The notes under the pieces were generated by a model that saw only the letters and a program-made list of their open reading frames with translations, had not been told where the DNA came from and did not search any database. A DNA stretch of 64,000 nt from NCBI RefSeq assembly GCF_023101765.2, contig NC_064225.1, forward strand, positions 2,046,001 to 2,110,000, read 5' to 3'. Both the position numbers and the translations under genes were made by a program. How positions within the stretch are numbered: the first letter of the stretch is position 1; each line of letters opens with the position of its first letter. The DNA is from Spodoptera frugiperda. Lineage: Eukaryota; Arthropoda; Insecta; Lepidoptera; Noctuidae. Shown here in pieces: positions 27,086-40,000 of the stretch.

Positions 27086-28201
27086 TTAGCATTTATCATA
27101 TCTAAAGTGTTTAAATGATTTAGATGAATTTTGATATTGCATACCTCCTGTATTACTGCAAAAGTAACACTTAGAGAGAATTAATTATATTAATTAAAGT
27201 ATTTTATTGTACTCAAAACCTACAAACGAAATTAAAGCTTCTGTCTAACGTAATTAGATTTATATCTCAACTTACGATAATTACATTAATAAAGGTCATT
27301 TCTTCAGTTCATTACTCAAATGTTTTATTATACGTTATCAAGAAAATTGGCCGGTAATTTTATTTGATTGTACAGCATGTTTTTTGTGAACGTAAAGAGG
27401 TTTGCACATTGACTTGTAATTCGGGTTATCCGGTATCCGTCCGGCTTTGAGTTCGTCTGCCGGCAAAAGGTAAATAAATAATTTGAGGAAATTAATGTTG
27501 CCGTCTCGTATATGGATCAGAATGCCATTTAAATAATATGATTGTCTTTGTAATGATAGGCATGCCATTATATTAGATTGTAATTGTTTGTTTGTCTATT
27601 TACATTCTTATGTTATGTTTATGCTGTTTAGTCTTGAAGGTAGAGTATGAATGAGACTTGTAAATTACAATATTTCTATATGTAATAATAAGTCTTTGAC
27701 CGACTTTATTGATCAATCATATAGGTATATAATAAGCATGTATATCACATATCAATGGTTGAAAAGCTTATTGATCTAAGCGACATTTTTATTCAAAATA
27801 ATCAATTAGCCTCTCAATCGTCGATATCAAATCTCGGTTCACCGATGACTTAAATTTATTTATTTTGTGTTCCTATACGCTATCTTTCCTTCGTAGTGAA
27901 TTTCGTCTGAAGAACTAATCCGGTTGCTAAACCGTACCGGTTCTTTGTAGTCTAATATAAAGGGGCTCTTATACCAAAAACTCCCGAAGGTGAACAAATA
28001 AAATAAAACAATGTCCGAAATGAATTCGTAGAAATAATTAAGAATGTATGTTGCAATATTACTTTGTAGTGATGTGATGATTAATATCATTAGTTAGGTA
28101 ATGTTAGTGCTTAAGTCTTAGGTTTTTAGCACAGGCTAGGTATAATGTTATGACTACAACATTTCGAGTTTAACTGGTTCTGTTGGTGTTCTCTTATTTC
28201 C
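27086..28201. other. Non-coding, no gene seen
   Basis: AT-rich. No element recognised. Confidence 0.5.
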
Positions 28202-28345
28202 TTTTTTGGAAGGAAAATCATGCAATGACTTCTCCCGCCTTGGGCGAGGTGAGACGGAGTGTCAGACTATTATTGACTAAAAACCACCCCGTTCCTTCTC
28301 TTGCTTTTCGAGCAGGAACCCCGGTAATCCGCTAGGTAGTCCGCA
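28202..28345 (-). repeat. SINE-like repeat family A, copy 8
   Basis: Minus-strand copy from ttttggaaggaaaatcatgc to ccgctaggtagtccgca. Confidence 0.8.
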
Positions 28346-29465
28346 TATTTCTTATTTACTTACGGTATTCTTTGTATGCGTGTATTAACCCAATAAACGC
28401 CATCGGGGGCAAAAGTGATCGGCATTAGTGGAGAATTTGCCTTCAGCAAATATGTTTTGCAGTTAAAGTCGTAAAGAAGTGTGAGGAACCCTGTGAAAAT
28501 GTGGATAATTTGATTCAGTTGAACAATTAGATATTATTATTTTTTTACCTGGAGATAGTTAGAACGCTGCATAGTCTGTGTGCTCCATCTTCGGCCACAT
28601 CTTCGCTTTACCGTCCTGGCAGTACGCAGGTTGATGCCCAAAGGCAGACTTATCAACGTTAAAAAAAATTGGCCATAATTTCCCTTACACCACACAGACG
28701 AAGCAGCTAGCAAAACCTAGTATCAGAACCAAAAAACATGTTTACGTCACTTTACAAGTCTAATTTTCCAAGTAAGTGCTTATATTTAAATAAATCTGTT
28801 TTCTGTCACAACTCCCACGTATTTAAACGATCTTTATCCAAAAAGGTTGGAGTTTGATGTTGTGGGCGGATGATATTTATAGCTGAGATTACGTCTGCCT
28901 TTCTATTTATAGATAGAGAATTAATTTGCGTGTGTTTGTAGGTATGTATATTTATAAATTGGGATGATGACGAGGTATGTAGTGTTGATTACTTAGATTT
29001 CAGGAGTAGGTATAGGCGTACCTATAGGTAATTCTATCTACGTAGGGCAGTATAGAAGGTAATTAGGATAACTAGTGGTCGCCTAGTGGTCGAAATTCAA
29101 CCATATACGTACGTATGTATCACGTTCAAGGATAATTTTTATTTAACTCAAACTCAAACAAAACTCTTTTATAAAACTCTATTCATATGAGACGTGAGAA
29201 TATCATCGCAATGTCTATACTATCGATTTTGACGTTTTGTCAAATACGATCAGATACTATGCATGTGTGTGTAATGTTTTATTTATTGATTTAATGTACT
29301 TTATAAGCATTATTTTTGAAAAATATTAGCGTTCTGGACTTCTCCTACACATAAACTATAAGTGTACCAAATTTTATGCTCCTACGTCCGCGCAATTTTC
29401 GTAAAAAGAGGTCCAAAGTTTTTGCATCACGTATTAATATATAGATACCATAAATGCGAATTAGG
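28346..29465. other. Non-coding with one minor repeat
   Basis: 28393-28470 resembles 47066-47150 (aacgcc, gtgatcg, ggatttgccttcagc-type segments). Nothing coding seen. Confidence 0.45.
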
Positions 29466-29795
29466 ATAATACCTATTATAATTATTAATGTGAAAGTTTG
29501 TATGTTTGCTTGTTTGTTAATCCTTCACGTCAAAACGGCTAGAGAGATTGAAATGACATTTTGAACAGGGGTAGATTATGGTTGGAATAATACAATAGGC
29601 TATTTTTATCCCACAAAAACGCGGGCGTGGGCGACCTTTTATACCTTAAAGAGAACTTACTTTGCCTATGTAATACAGTGGTATTACAAGGTAGACTTAC
29701 CTTACTTCGGCCGACTCGGGAAGCGAACCCGAGACTCCCTTTGCGCGGCAGTCGCATTTACAAGCACTCGACCAACGAGCCAGTCAACAAAAGTT
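29466..29795. repeat. Non-LTR-like tail followed by tRNA-derived SINE fragment
   Basis: 29466-29650 (+) is the tail with tttttatcccacaaaaacgc. 29690-29795 contains cggccgactcgggaagcgaa and ccaacgagccagtc, a tRNA-related SINE on the minus strand. Confidence 0.6.
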
Positions 29796-30088
29796 AGTCT
29801 TTAATATTAATTAATCTACCTGATGTCATCAAAACATCCCCATCAGACGGAGACTATCGACCCAGTTGTAATTGATTAAGGCCGTCCCAATCAAAGTTAA
29901 ATAAAACAAATGGTTCTCTAATTGAAACCTCCTTCTCTAATAGGTTTTAGACATTAATATGTACATTCCATTTGTTTATTCATCACTAGTTTTTGCCTAT
30001 GAATTCACTTGTTTAAATAGAGATATCTGGTTTCAGTAATCATTATCTGTAGTCCATAGTCTGATATGATGATTGTTGTTGATGATTT

Positions 30089-30375
30089 GGCACGAATAGG
30101 CCGGCTCGACAGGGGTGATACCACGAACTCACAGAAAACCGACGTGAAACAGCAGCGCGATAATCGCTGCGTCGTGTGTCGTGAAATGCTGCTCATGAAT
30201 ATGAGCCTCTAGCATGGCTTGAAACTAGTCGAGTTCCTCGTCAAACCGTTACGTGAGTAAGCCGATAACATTATAATTAAACAACGCTTGCGTTGTGTTT
30301 CGTTGTGTGAGTGAGATTACCGGAGGCCCAATTACCACCCTTCCCAATATTCCCAATCCCCGATTCCCTAAAAAA
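30089..30375 (+). repeat. SINE-like repeat family B, copy 6, split by an insertion
   Basis: The 5' part runs to gacgtgaaac at about 30149 and resumes at aaacaacgcttgcgttgtgt (about 30278). The interruption contains the 18.2 kb short element (ctagcatggcttgaaactag ... gagtaagccgataac). Confidence 0.8.
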
Positions 30376-31177
30376 AAAAAAACAAAAAGTATCCTTTATT
30401 CTTCCGTAGTTGTTAAGTCGTTGTCTGTATCAAATTCTATCACAATCGACCTAGCAGTTTGGCCATGGAAACATAACAAACTAGATTTGCTTTCAAAATT
30501 ATTTAGTGCATTAGCTCATTCATCTGTTCTTTTTGTTTTGTTACTCTAAAACCTTGACTTTAATGCATGTGTATAGTAAGTATGTTATGTATGTTCCCGG
30601 AGAGTAAAATATTCAGATTTTATTAAACTAACACTCACTATTCTAAAGAATAGTATATTATAACATTCACAGCTTTAACTGTGAACCTAAGCTATGTACC
30701 TTATAGGGCTAGCTTATCGCCATACATCGACCATAATACCAGATTGCAGGGGACGGGGAATATTCAAAAATTAAAAATTTGTGTTTACTATTTGCCTGAA
30801 CCTCCTTAGAAACCCTCTTGCAGCAGGTGAGCTAATAACGGCTTGACCAAAGAGGCACTCAAATGCACGCACATTTTTATCATCTCGCCAAAATGTATGG
30901 TCAGACAGACAGACAGACAAACATTTTCTATAATATCGATGACCGAATAGTTCCAAACGTCCTTGTTAAATATGTGTATGTGAATCTGATTGTCTCGCAA
31001 ACAATTTGATTTGCTAAATGAATGCTTCTGTGACCACGTCATCTACAACTTTAGAGTAGTTTAGAGGCATCAATACTAATATTAATATTGCAAATAGAAA
31101 GATTTGTTTGTTTGCAAAGGAAGTTTCAAATCTGCAAGAAAAGAACGTGCTTCTTCTTCAAAGATCGGTAACTTTTT

Positions 31178-31405
31178 TTATTCATAGAACGAGCAGCGTA
31201 TCACCTGATGGTAAGCAATCGCCGCCGCCCATGGTCACTCGAAACACCAGAGGCGTTACAAGTGCGTTGCCGGCTTTTTGGGGTTAGGAATTTAAGTGTT
31301 GTTGGGGAGTTAGGATAGGAAAGATTAAGAAGGAGGGTAAATAGGCCTCCAGTAACCTCACTCCCACGACGAAACGAAGTGTTGTGTTAGAGTCGAAACA
31401 TGGCT
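31178..31405 (-). repeat. SINE-like repeat family B, copy 7
   Basis: Minus orientation: cacctgatggtaagcaatcg ... gttgccggctttttggggtt ... gcctccagtaacctcac. Confidence 0.82.
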
Positions 31406-33130
31406 TTTCCACACTTAAAACTTTTATTTCCACTTTTATCCCGATATTCCTACAAGATCGGGACCAACTTGAGATTATATTTGCCTTGATTCTACACGGG
31501 TGAAGTCGCGTGCGGGATGATAGTTTGAAATCAATAAAATGACATTGATTTGTTTATCGGTTCATGGGCAATCATTTGACATTCTATAAAGTTCAGTGTT
31601 ACTAGAATGTTAATTTGAATTTATTTGTATGTTGTCCGTGATTCTTGTTCTCTTAAACTGATTGACCGATTTTGATGAGATTGTATTGCCATCTAATCTT
31701 ACGTTTATTTTTAATACACCTATTCATTTTCATACGTGTTATTGGCGGATTAAGGACTAAAGATAGATATTTGATACAGGATCTCGGCTTTCTGTTGGCA
31801 GGTATCTTACATATTATTAGCTGAATATCCTTGTTGATAAATCATTGGCTTCTTTAAATTAAATTGGCTTACCTACCGTCGTTTTAAATTTACTCGACTT
31901 TACTTAAAACATAAAATAAAATTAACTCAAACATAGCACTTTTTGTTCAATCTAGATACTCTATTTACGATTCATTAGCAACTAAAAACAAACTTTACTA
32001 AGCAAAACTTAAAATTGAAATTAGCACGCTGGCCAAAATACAGATATGCTTTCAAGGTGTTCTCAGAATGGACGGAAAGCAGCAATTTGTCAGTCTAGCT
32101 ACAGGTGAACGGAAAGATGGTAATTGTTCCGCTGTACACATGAAGGATGTATTCGTTTACCTGCTTTTATTGTTAGTTTGGCAGATAATATTACGTCTGC
32201 TATGGGATAATGGACTTTATAGTTGTGAAAAAAGAAACGTTATTAAACGAGTCTATAGGAGGATTTATGTTTTTTTGCTATTATTTTTTATCAGGCGTTA
32301 ATCTGTAGGTAATTTCAGACTTGGAATTTAGTGTTTCAAACATTTTTAAAATATTTTAAAGTGGTGTATTGCGTACTTTCTGCAATCGTGTTCGTGTCTA
32401 ATTGTATTTTTAGTATAAGACTAGGTACAAAATAATACAAACTGTAAACGCCTACAACAATCATCATGCATTTTACCAATAACGTGATTGATTGCTCTCG
32501 AATTATCGGCAGGCGCTAATGTATTACATATCACATATCGTTGATAAATTACGCAGAGTGCACGCATTAATCAGATAATACTCTTCGATTTCAATATGTA
32601 TTGATGCTTTTATCGATATTGCCAGATTTATCGATTGTTAATGAGTGCTGTGATAGGGTTGTAATTCGTTCGCATTGCTTGTTGCTTTATTCGTGTGGAT
32701 TTCGATTGCATACCATTTTAAGATACCTATATTCTACTTTTTAGGGCTTAACAACGTCACGCCTTTTATCCCCGAAGGGGTAGACAGAGGTGCACATTAC
32801 GGCACGTATTAACATAACTTGACTTTTTTATGGAATTGGTGGCAAACGAGCAGACGAGTCACCTGGTGTTAGGCGATCAGCGCCGCCGACTTAACTTAAG
32901 GGCTTAACATACCTTGAAAAAATTTATTGAAAGTCTGGTTAAAGAATGAAAGTAAAATTAAATATGTCCTGTTGTAATTGTGTGTCCACTGTGTAGTGTA
33001 TATCAAAAACAGTAGACTTTAGTGAACTCTTAACTTCTGCATAATCACCCAAATCTGCATAATCACACAATTCTGTATGTTAATAGTATTTGATTACTTT
33101 ATTAATAAAATTTATTTTATTTGTCCACAG
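31406..33130. other. Non-coding upstream of the mim exon
   Basis: Carries a family E fragment at 32756-32806 and a short B-like piece near 32830-32890. The mim exon encoding the start of the IMD was looked for here and not found. Confidence 0.5.
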
Positions 33131-33192
33131 AACAGCGCGCCAATGTGGGAGGAGTTTATATCAAAGGCGACGAAACTTCACTCCGCATTGAA
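33131..33192 (+). CDS. mim: mim exon, N-terminal half of IMD helix 1 region (62 nt)
   Basis: Twenty codons, NSAPMWEEFISKATKLHSAL, then AA. The W-E-x-F-x-x-K-A-x-K-L pattern is diagnostic of IMD domains. Confidence 0.88.
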
Positions 33193-35854
33193 GTAAGTAT
33201 CGATAATTGTTTAATAACCGTTACATAAATAGGTAGTGTAGTACATGAGTACATACATACTTACCTACGTAGAAACGCCTCCACAGGTTTTGGACACGTT
33301 CGGTTTAGATTTGGGTAATGGGAACATGTTATTGTAAGCAAACATTTTCTCAAAAATGAGATCGACACCAGCAATTTATACTGCGCTAACTCAAAAAGCG
33401 TACTTTACAGTAGAGGCGTTTAAAGGGAAAAACGTGATAACTTTTACATTAATTAAGATACTTTTTTGTAATTTGGTATGCTTAATATTTAATTTATTCA
33501 TTGTAATATCTCATATTTATATTTCCTTAATTATTTCTATTTTTTGATTTAGCGCAAGTTAGCCGTATATAAACGTAATTCATCAAAAAATTGTTACATC
33601 TTATACACGTCTAACTAACGTTAGCGTAGTGTAGTACGGGACGTCGTAGTGCATGATCAATCATCTGATGCATATTTCAATATTTTATAAAGAACATGTA
33701 CTTACTTACAAAAAGAATAGTCAACGTACCATTAATAAACTAATTAATACGTTAACACATAAGTATTTACTATGTAAAAGTCGCTAAGTCGTTCATTTTA
33801 CAAACGAACAAGTATACACACGCACGCACTAAACTACGCTAACTATGAGTTAGTGCAGTGTTGCACAGACTTTGACCAAAGTGATCCGCGCGCACACTCC
33901 GCTAATAATAGTTGGCGTAATATAAATCGAGTGATTTCAAAAAGTACCTTTACTTAGCGTTTTATAAGATTTGTAACTTTCTTATTTTTGCATATTTCTT
34001 CTCAATTTTTTTATGACGTATGTAAACACACATTTTAAGCAACTTGGCACAAAAAAGTTTTTTCCAAATTTCGAGTTAGCGTAGTATAAATTGCTGGTGT
34101 CGAGATATACACTAAACAGTTTAACATATAGTATTGACTTCGTTAGTTAAGTGACCATAACTATAGCTGCCTAACGTAGTTCGATTTATCAGTGGACCAA
34201 ATTACTATTGAGGATTTTTTTGTTAAAATGTCACAATAGTAGCACGGTTGCTATATTATAGGGGTATTATAGGGGTATAATAATAAGCCTACACAAACAA
34301 ATATTCGCATTATACATATCAACTGATCAAGTTCAACCGCAAGACATTAACATCGATGCAGTGTAACCCGACCGCTCAGGTCATTTCACAATTGTGCGGC
34401 TATTCACTGCCAAATTGGACGACATCATACAGTTATATGATGATAAAAACGTTATTGTTATGTCCTGTGCCTTTATATCTGTGTTTTTATTAGCTTTTAC
34501 GTTAATACGTGGAGTCGTCCGTGTGGTATTTAGAAATTATTTCAGTTTTCCATCATATCCACTGAAAGAACATACCGGACTACCGGACGGAACGGGTTTA
34601 CCGGGACTCCGGTTTAACGAGTAGGAGTCGAAATGGGGTGATGTTTAGTCAGTAAGAAACTGAAACTCTCTCTCGGCTCGCTCAAGGCAGAAGAATTCAT
34701 TGGATGATTTTCCCCCTTATAAAAAGAATATAAATAACCCATTTTGCTACCATCTGTTTCTCGCGATTTTATCCTAACGGGGGTTTTCCGTATCAACATC
34801 ACATCATTTGACGTGACTGATAATTTAGAGGAGTCCATTACTCGAGAGTTGATCGCAGTTTTAGAACATAATCTGACTTGCTAACCAATAAATTAGTAAT
34901 AACAGCTTTATATCATTCCACCCAACCTTCACGACTATCTCCACATAAATCAATCGCTCTGTCCTGACATAAAATACAAGTAAATAAACATAAACATTTC
35001 GTAGTCGTTCGTAGAGGTCACGGTTACATGTGAATGTCATGTCAATTGGAGAGTTTATTGATACGACACTGACAGGCTTATTATTACGGTACTGGCTTTA
35101 GTCAACGGTCCTGCGGTAATGTAATATTGTTTCTTGCCATTCTGTCAAGGGGTATGTAATAAAGTATCTAGTATCTAGACTGAGTGTCTGTTTGTAATAT
35201 TGTAATAACAGCTTTGTACTACATGCATAATGAATACACATGTGATACACACACCTAAATCACATTTTATATAATTTTTGTCGGTCTGTCTGTTTGTTTG
35301 TTCCGCCTAATCTTCGAAATAGCTGGACCGATTTTGACGGGAATTTTATTGGCATGTAGCTGATTTACTAAGGAATAACTAAGGCTTATTTTAGAATAAA
35401 GAACCCAAATTCTGTTAGAAATCATTCTACGCGGACGAAGTCACGGACAACAGCTACACTATACAATAGTCACAATCCACTTTTCTCCAATTTACTAAGA
35501 ATTTTCGAATAACTAAAATAATGCTTAGCCGGAAGGGAACCAAATGCCCAACAAAGTCGTAGCTTAGTAGTCGCTATTTTTTACTGTATGCTTAAATATT
35601 TTAAATTACGCAACGGATTTTGATGCGGTTTTTTGTAATAGGTAGAGTGATTCAAGAGAAAGGTTTATATGTATAATACATGCATAATATATCACCAATG
35701 CACCCATGCGAAGCTGGGGCGGGTCGCTAGTGTAGTATAATATAGAAATTCTAACATAATAATATCTTCTTATTTGGCAGGTCTGCTCTGGTCGCCATAG
35801 CAGCGTTTCTGGATGCATTCCAGAAGATTGCAGACGCGGCCACCAATGCAAGGG
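33131..35854 (+). CDS. mim: Missing-in-metastasis (MTSS1) IMD/I-BAR domain, partial, two exons
   Basis: Exons 33131..33192 and 35781..35854 join after AA|G and read PMWEEFISKATKLHSAL, then AAFLDAFQKIADAATNAR. This is the highly conserved IMD signature of MTSS1/MIM, a membrane-bending, actin- and phosphoinositide-binding scaffold with a crescent-shaped helical dimer (family knowledge). Exon 1 here starts in phase 0 after tttgtccacag and ends gtaagt. Exon 2 follows tttggcag and ends gtgagt in phase 1. The upstream exon for the domain's N-terminus and the downstream exons were not recognised. The 2.6 kb intron carries a palindromic MITE-like element and a SINE-like copy. Confidence 0.88.
33361..34106. 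repeat. MITE-like element in a mim intron
   Basis: About 32-bp imperfect terminal inverted repeats: 33361-33392 (atcgacaccagcaatttata...) and 34073-34106 (...tataaattgctggtgtcgag). gttagcgtag-type subrepeats recur inside. About 746 bp. Confidence 0.75.
34570..34727 (+). repeat. SINE-like repeat family A, copy 9 (diverged)
   Basis: Retains ggtttaccgggactccgg, tagtcagtaag and cattggatgattttcccc. Confidence 0.7.
35165..35460 (+). repeat. Interspersed repeat family L, copy 1
   Basis: Shares an ordered series of segments with 57892-58150: gtgtctgtttgt, ataacagcttt, tgttccg, aatagctgga, cggacgaa. Confidence 0.6.
35781..35854 (+). CDS. mim: mim exon, IMD core (74 nt)
   Basis: Completes Lys, then SALVAIAAFLDAFQKIADAA and TNAR, ending one base into a Gly codon. 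A-A-F-L-D-A-F-Q-K is near-invariant in the family. Confidence 0.92.
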
Positions 35855-36761
35855 GTGAGTCTTATAAATTATTGTTTGTTTTGTGTTGTCTGAGAAATAT
35901 TTCGTTAATATTTTATTGAAAGCAATTATGGTGGCTGGTTTTCATATTAATTTCATTTTAAAAACACATTTTGAAGTTTATATACGCAGTATAGAAACCT
36001 ATGATATGTTGATGGTAAGTTTTAAAAGGCAATATTGTTTAGCAATTAAAATAATACAACCATAAGTCAAGTGAAAAATAGTCACAAATCATTTAATTTT
36101 TAATAATCTCATAGACGATGTTTTACTTAAATACTATACAGATCTAAACCAGCTCAAAGCCTTGAGATCTTAACATCACGCGAGTTGTAATACCGGCAAA
36201 GCAGGAAAGGGATTGATAGTTCAATATTTCATACATTTTTAGTTATCTCCAAATCACTTAATTTTATCAATCATTGATGAATCAATCCTAAAATTGATCT
36301 ATCAATCCTCAGTCCTTCAAATTGAACAACAAGCTTCAACAATTTGACTTAAAATAATGTAGTAATTATAATAGCATTATTAAATCTAATTATTATGATT
36401 AAATTATACTTGACTTTTAAGCACGAAACACGTTTTCGGATTATGTCAATAATTTCATTATTAATTTTGGTCCAAAATAATAATTATTGGAAAAATCGTT
36501 TGGTATTATTTTTTTCATAAATTAATTGCTCATCTGATTACTAAGATGTGTCATGGTAGAAGTCTTTAAATCGACGATCATAGATGTCGTTAGTAGCGAA
36601 GCGACCTAATTCGATTGGACTTAACATACAAACAATTAACACATTTAAAAAATTTACGAGACCCTTTGTATCAACAACAGGTCCCCTTGTACTTCGAAAG
36701 ATCAGGTCGCAGGTTTTCAACTAACCAATTAAATTAGGCCACTAGGAATTGTGTAGTCTAT
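35855..36761. other. Region between mim exon and protease stop codon
   Basis: AT-rich. The 3' UTR of the protease must lie here. No clear poly(A) signal or further mim exon seen. Confidence 0.5.
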
Positions 36762-37019
36762 TTAAGGGACGATAGTGCTTCTAATCCAATCGAGGTATTC
36801 GTAAACTTTACTGTAGACGCCTGGGACTCCGTCCATGCCACAGGGTATTGGTCCAAAGCTGACGACTCCTGTGACTTCGTACGTGCGGCCATTTTCGTAC
36901 ATGAGTGGGCCTCCGGAGTCACCTTTACAGGAATCCTTGCCTGGTTGTCCACCGGCGCAGAGCTGAGCGTTCCATAACGTGATACTGCGGCCGGGTAGTG
37001 AGTACACTGGTTGGCATTG
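36762..37019 (-). CDS. Protease exon 27: catalytic Ser682 and stop
   Basis: Residues 648-732. It carries CKGDSGGPL with the catalytic serine, Asp676 six residues earlier (trypsin-type pocket), PGVYSKV and the terminal Trp-Ile helix. TAA ends at 36762. No clear AATAAA was found within 400 bp downstream. Confidence 0.97.
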   Translation of the reverse strand, partial: QCQPVYSLPGRSITLWNAQLCAGGQPGKDSCKGDSGGPLMYENGRTYEVTGVVSFGPIPCGMDGVPGVYSKVYEYLDWIRSTIVP

Positions 37020-40000
37020 CTGTGGAATTGTGGATGGGGTTAATATGGGTCAAGAGGTTGTGGATGGAGAATGTCGTGAGTTCCAAGTAAGATTCTCTCG
37101 ATTCTTGTGTCGAACATAGAATTTATTGGGTCTGTATGACGGATGTAACAATAGACTCGTGTAAGTGGTGAAAAATACGTGTTAAGTTACATCTAATACA
37201 CTGTTCCAACCCCTATGGGGACTAAATACTGTAATTTCGCCTGATAACTGTTGTCAGGGAACCATATAGAAAGTAGCATTAGCAATTCTCCGACATTTTT
37301 AATTGATTTTGTCTGGACTTTAAAAGAGAATATGACCTCTGAGTTTGTTTCGGCATTTCTTCTCAGAGTAGTCCGATAGGAAATGCCGGCCTCATCTAGT
37401 TATTTAAGAGATTGACGTGTAAAAGAGTTACATTGTAACCTATTTGCAAAATAAATATCATTTATCATTTAGCAAGTAAGACTTACCTCTTGGCTAACGA
37501 AAGGTAGATCAACGTGGAGCTTGACAGCGCTGTAGGACTGTCTCGTACTAACTGCTCCCCAACCAGCCGCGAATAATGTAAAGTTGATGGGACGGTTCTG
37601 AGGCAGCGTCAGGTCCTTGGTCGGGAGACAAATCGGCCGGATGAAGTCTGCGAAATCATTAAAATGGTGTTAAACTACGGAGAATGTGAGACTAAGAAAA
37701 TATTGCTGTTTATCAGATGATAAGCGATATATATGCAGAGGATGGACTAATAAAAGCATCATCATATTCATCTCTGGTCATACAATTCAGGTTAGCATTT
37801 TGGTATTTACTGACATTGTACCAAAATGTATACAATACTACCTTCTGCCTGTAGCTTCGCCCGTGTTCCCGTGGGATAAAAACTTAAAAAGTAGCCTGTC
37901 TTTATAACAGACCATTATTTACCCCTGTTCCAAATTTCATCACGATCCCTTTAGCCATTTTGACATGATTGAGTAACAAAAATACAATAAATCACTTTTG
38001 TAATATTAGTAAGATACGCGACTAAACCAATTCGAAAGGAAAGTCTTCCTATGTACCTGTGAACGGTGCTGTTTGTGCCAGCCTGATCAGAGCGATATCA
38101 TTCCTCTTTAACGCGCTCGCAGGGTTGTACTGAGGATGAGGATGGATCGACTCGATGTTGACTTTAATAACTCCATCTGTGCAGTCTTCGCCGCCGGCTT
38201 CTACAGGCGCGCAGTCTTTGCCGTCGTGAGCGATGTCGTATTCTCCTAAACGTACTCGTCGTCTGAAAGTGATTATAAGATTCTAATGAGTTTTTATAGA
38301 AAATAAATTCATCGTCTTCCAAAGATAATTCTTCTTCTTCATCATCATCATCATCATCAGCCGAGAGACGTCCATTGCTGAACAAAGGCCTACCACTTAG
38401 TCCTCCACTTTCCAATTTTCACAATTCTTCTTTAATTTAAGAAAGCATTATGCATTTATGAGTTGGCTTTAGTAAAACCGTGATATTTTAAAAACTCCAG
38501 CTTAAAGTACATATCATAATTTCTTTGTCAGGGAACCTGCCAATATATATACGAAACTAGCAAACCCGGCGAACTCTGTTTTCCATGATTTTTCCCGAAT
38601 TTTCTTTGCCTTAAACCTCACGCAACCCGAGTCCTTTCCCACGAATGCAAAACCGTGGAAATCGGTTCGTGCGTTCTGGAGTTATAGCGTTAGGAAGGAA
38701 AACCCGACTTATTTTTATATAATAGATAAAACTTACGGCGTGCCAATAGTGAGAACTTGACCGGCGACACAGTGACCAGCTGTCAACACGTAGCGACCAC
38801 TGATGAGAGCCCCACCGCAGAGCAGTTTCGTCACACCCTGCTTCACGTACTCGATTATCACCAACCATGGGTACTGGTCTACCGTTGTTGCGTTACCACC
38901 TGGAAGAAGGAGAGGTTTCAATGTTAGTTCTATGTAGTACTAGCAAACCCAATGATTTACCCTGGTTTCTTGCTTTTCTCTTTAATTTATCCAGAATTTT
39001 CTTTGCTATAAACCTCATGGAGCCTGAGACCTTTCCAACGAATGCAAAATCGTGGAAATCGGTTCGTGCGTTCTGGAATTATAGCGTCAGGAAGGAAAAT
39101 CCGACCTCTTTTTATCAAAATGGAGTAATCAAGTCAAGAGCAAACTCGGCGAACTCCGTTTCGCCACAATTTTTTTTTCCTGATTTTTCTTTGCTATAAA
39201 CCTCACGGAGCCCGAGACCTTTCCAACGAATGCAAAACCGTGTAAATCGGTTCGTGCGTTCCGGAGTTACAGCGTCAGGAAGGAAAACCCGACTTATTTT
39301 TATATAATAGATAATATCCATGTTTTAAGACTAAATTTCATTTTCTCCGCACACCTCTCTGATTTCTCTGTTACTTTTGTGCTTTGAGATATTCTCTTGA
39401 AAGAGGAGATGGTGATCTCTCTAAACTACAAAGATTTCATTTTTAGTTAAGAGGTTGCCGATCCAAGCATTGCTTCTCGGGCCCAGTAGGACTGACGACT
39501 GATCCGGTGCTGTGGACTACCTAGCGGGTTTACCGAAGCTCCGGCTCGAAAAGCAGGAGTAGGAACGGGGTGCTTTTTAGTCAGTAAGAGTCTGACACTC
39601 CCTCTCACCTTGCCCAAGGCGGGGGAAGACATTGGACGATTTTTCTTCCTTAAAAAAAGTATTGCTTCTCTTTAAAATAATTTCTGATTTCGGTTAAAAC
39701 TTCAAAGTGTTTGTGTGACTCTTGACTTGATTACTCCAATTTTTATTAAAAAGCATTTGGAAATGTGTATAATGAGACTCCGGTGTTGGGTGAAGTTTTA
39801 AAATGAAATATACTGACCGACAATTTTATTTCCGACTCTGCTGTCCACACCACAACATTCGCTCCTCGGGTCTGGAGGGAAGGCGGTCATCTGGGCTTCG
39901 CAGCCACCGGGGGGTATCACTGTAGGGTCCCGGTTCGGAGGGGGGCCACAGCAGACGCTGTATTGTTCTGGACCTTCGCATCTGAAGAATAGAGTTTAAT

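Noticed and set aside
35855..36761. Search for the next mim exon
   Set aside because: No acceptor-bounded segment encoding the conserved residues after TNARG was found.
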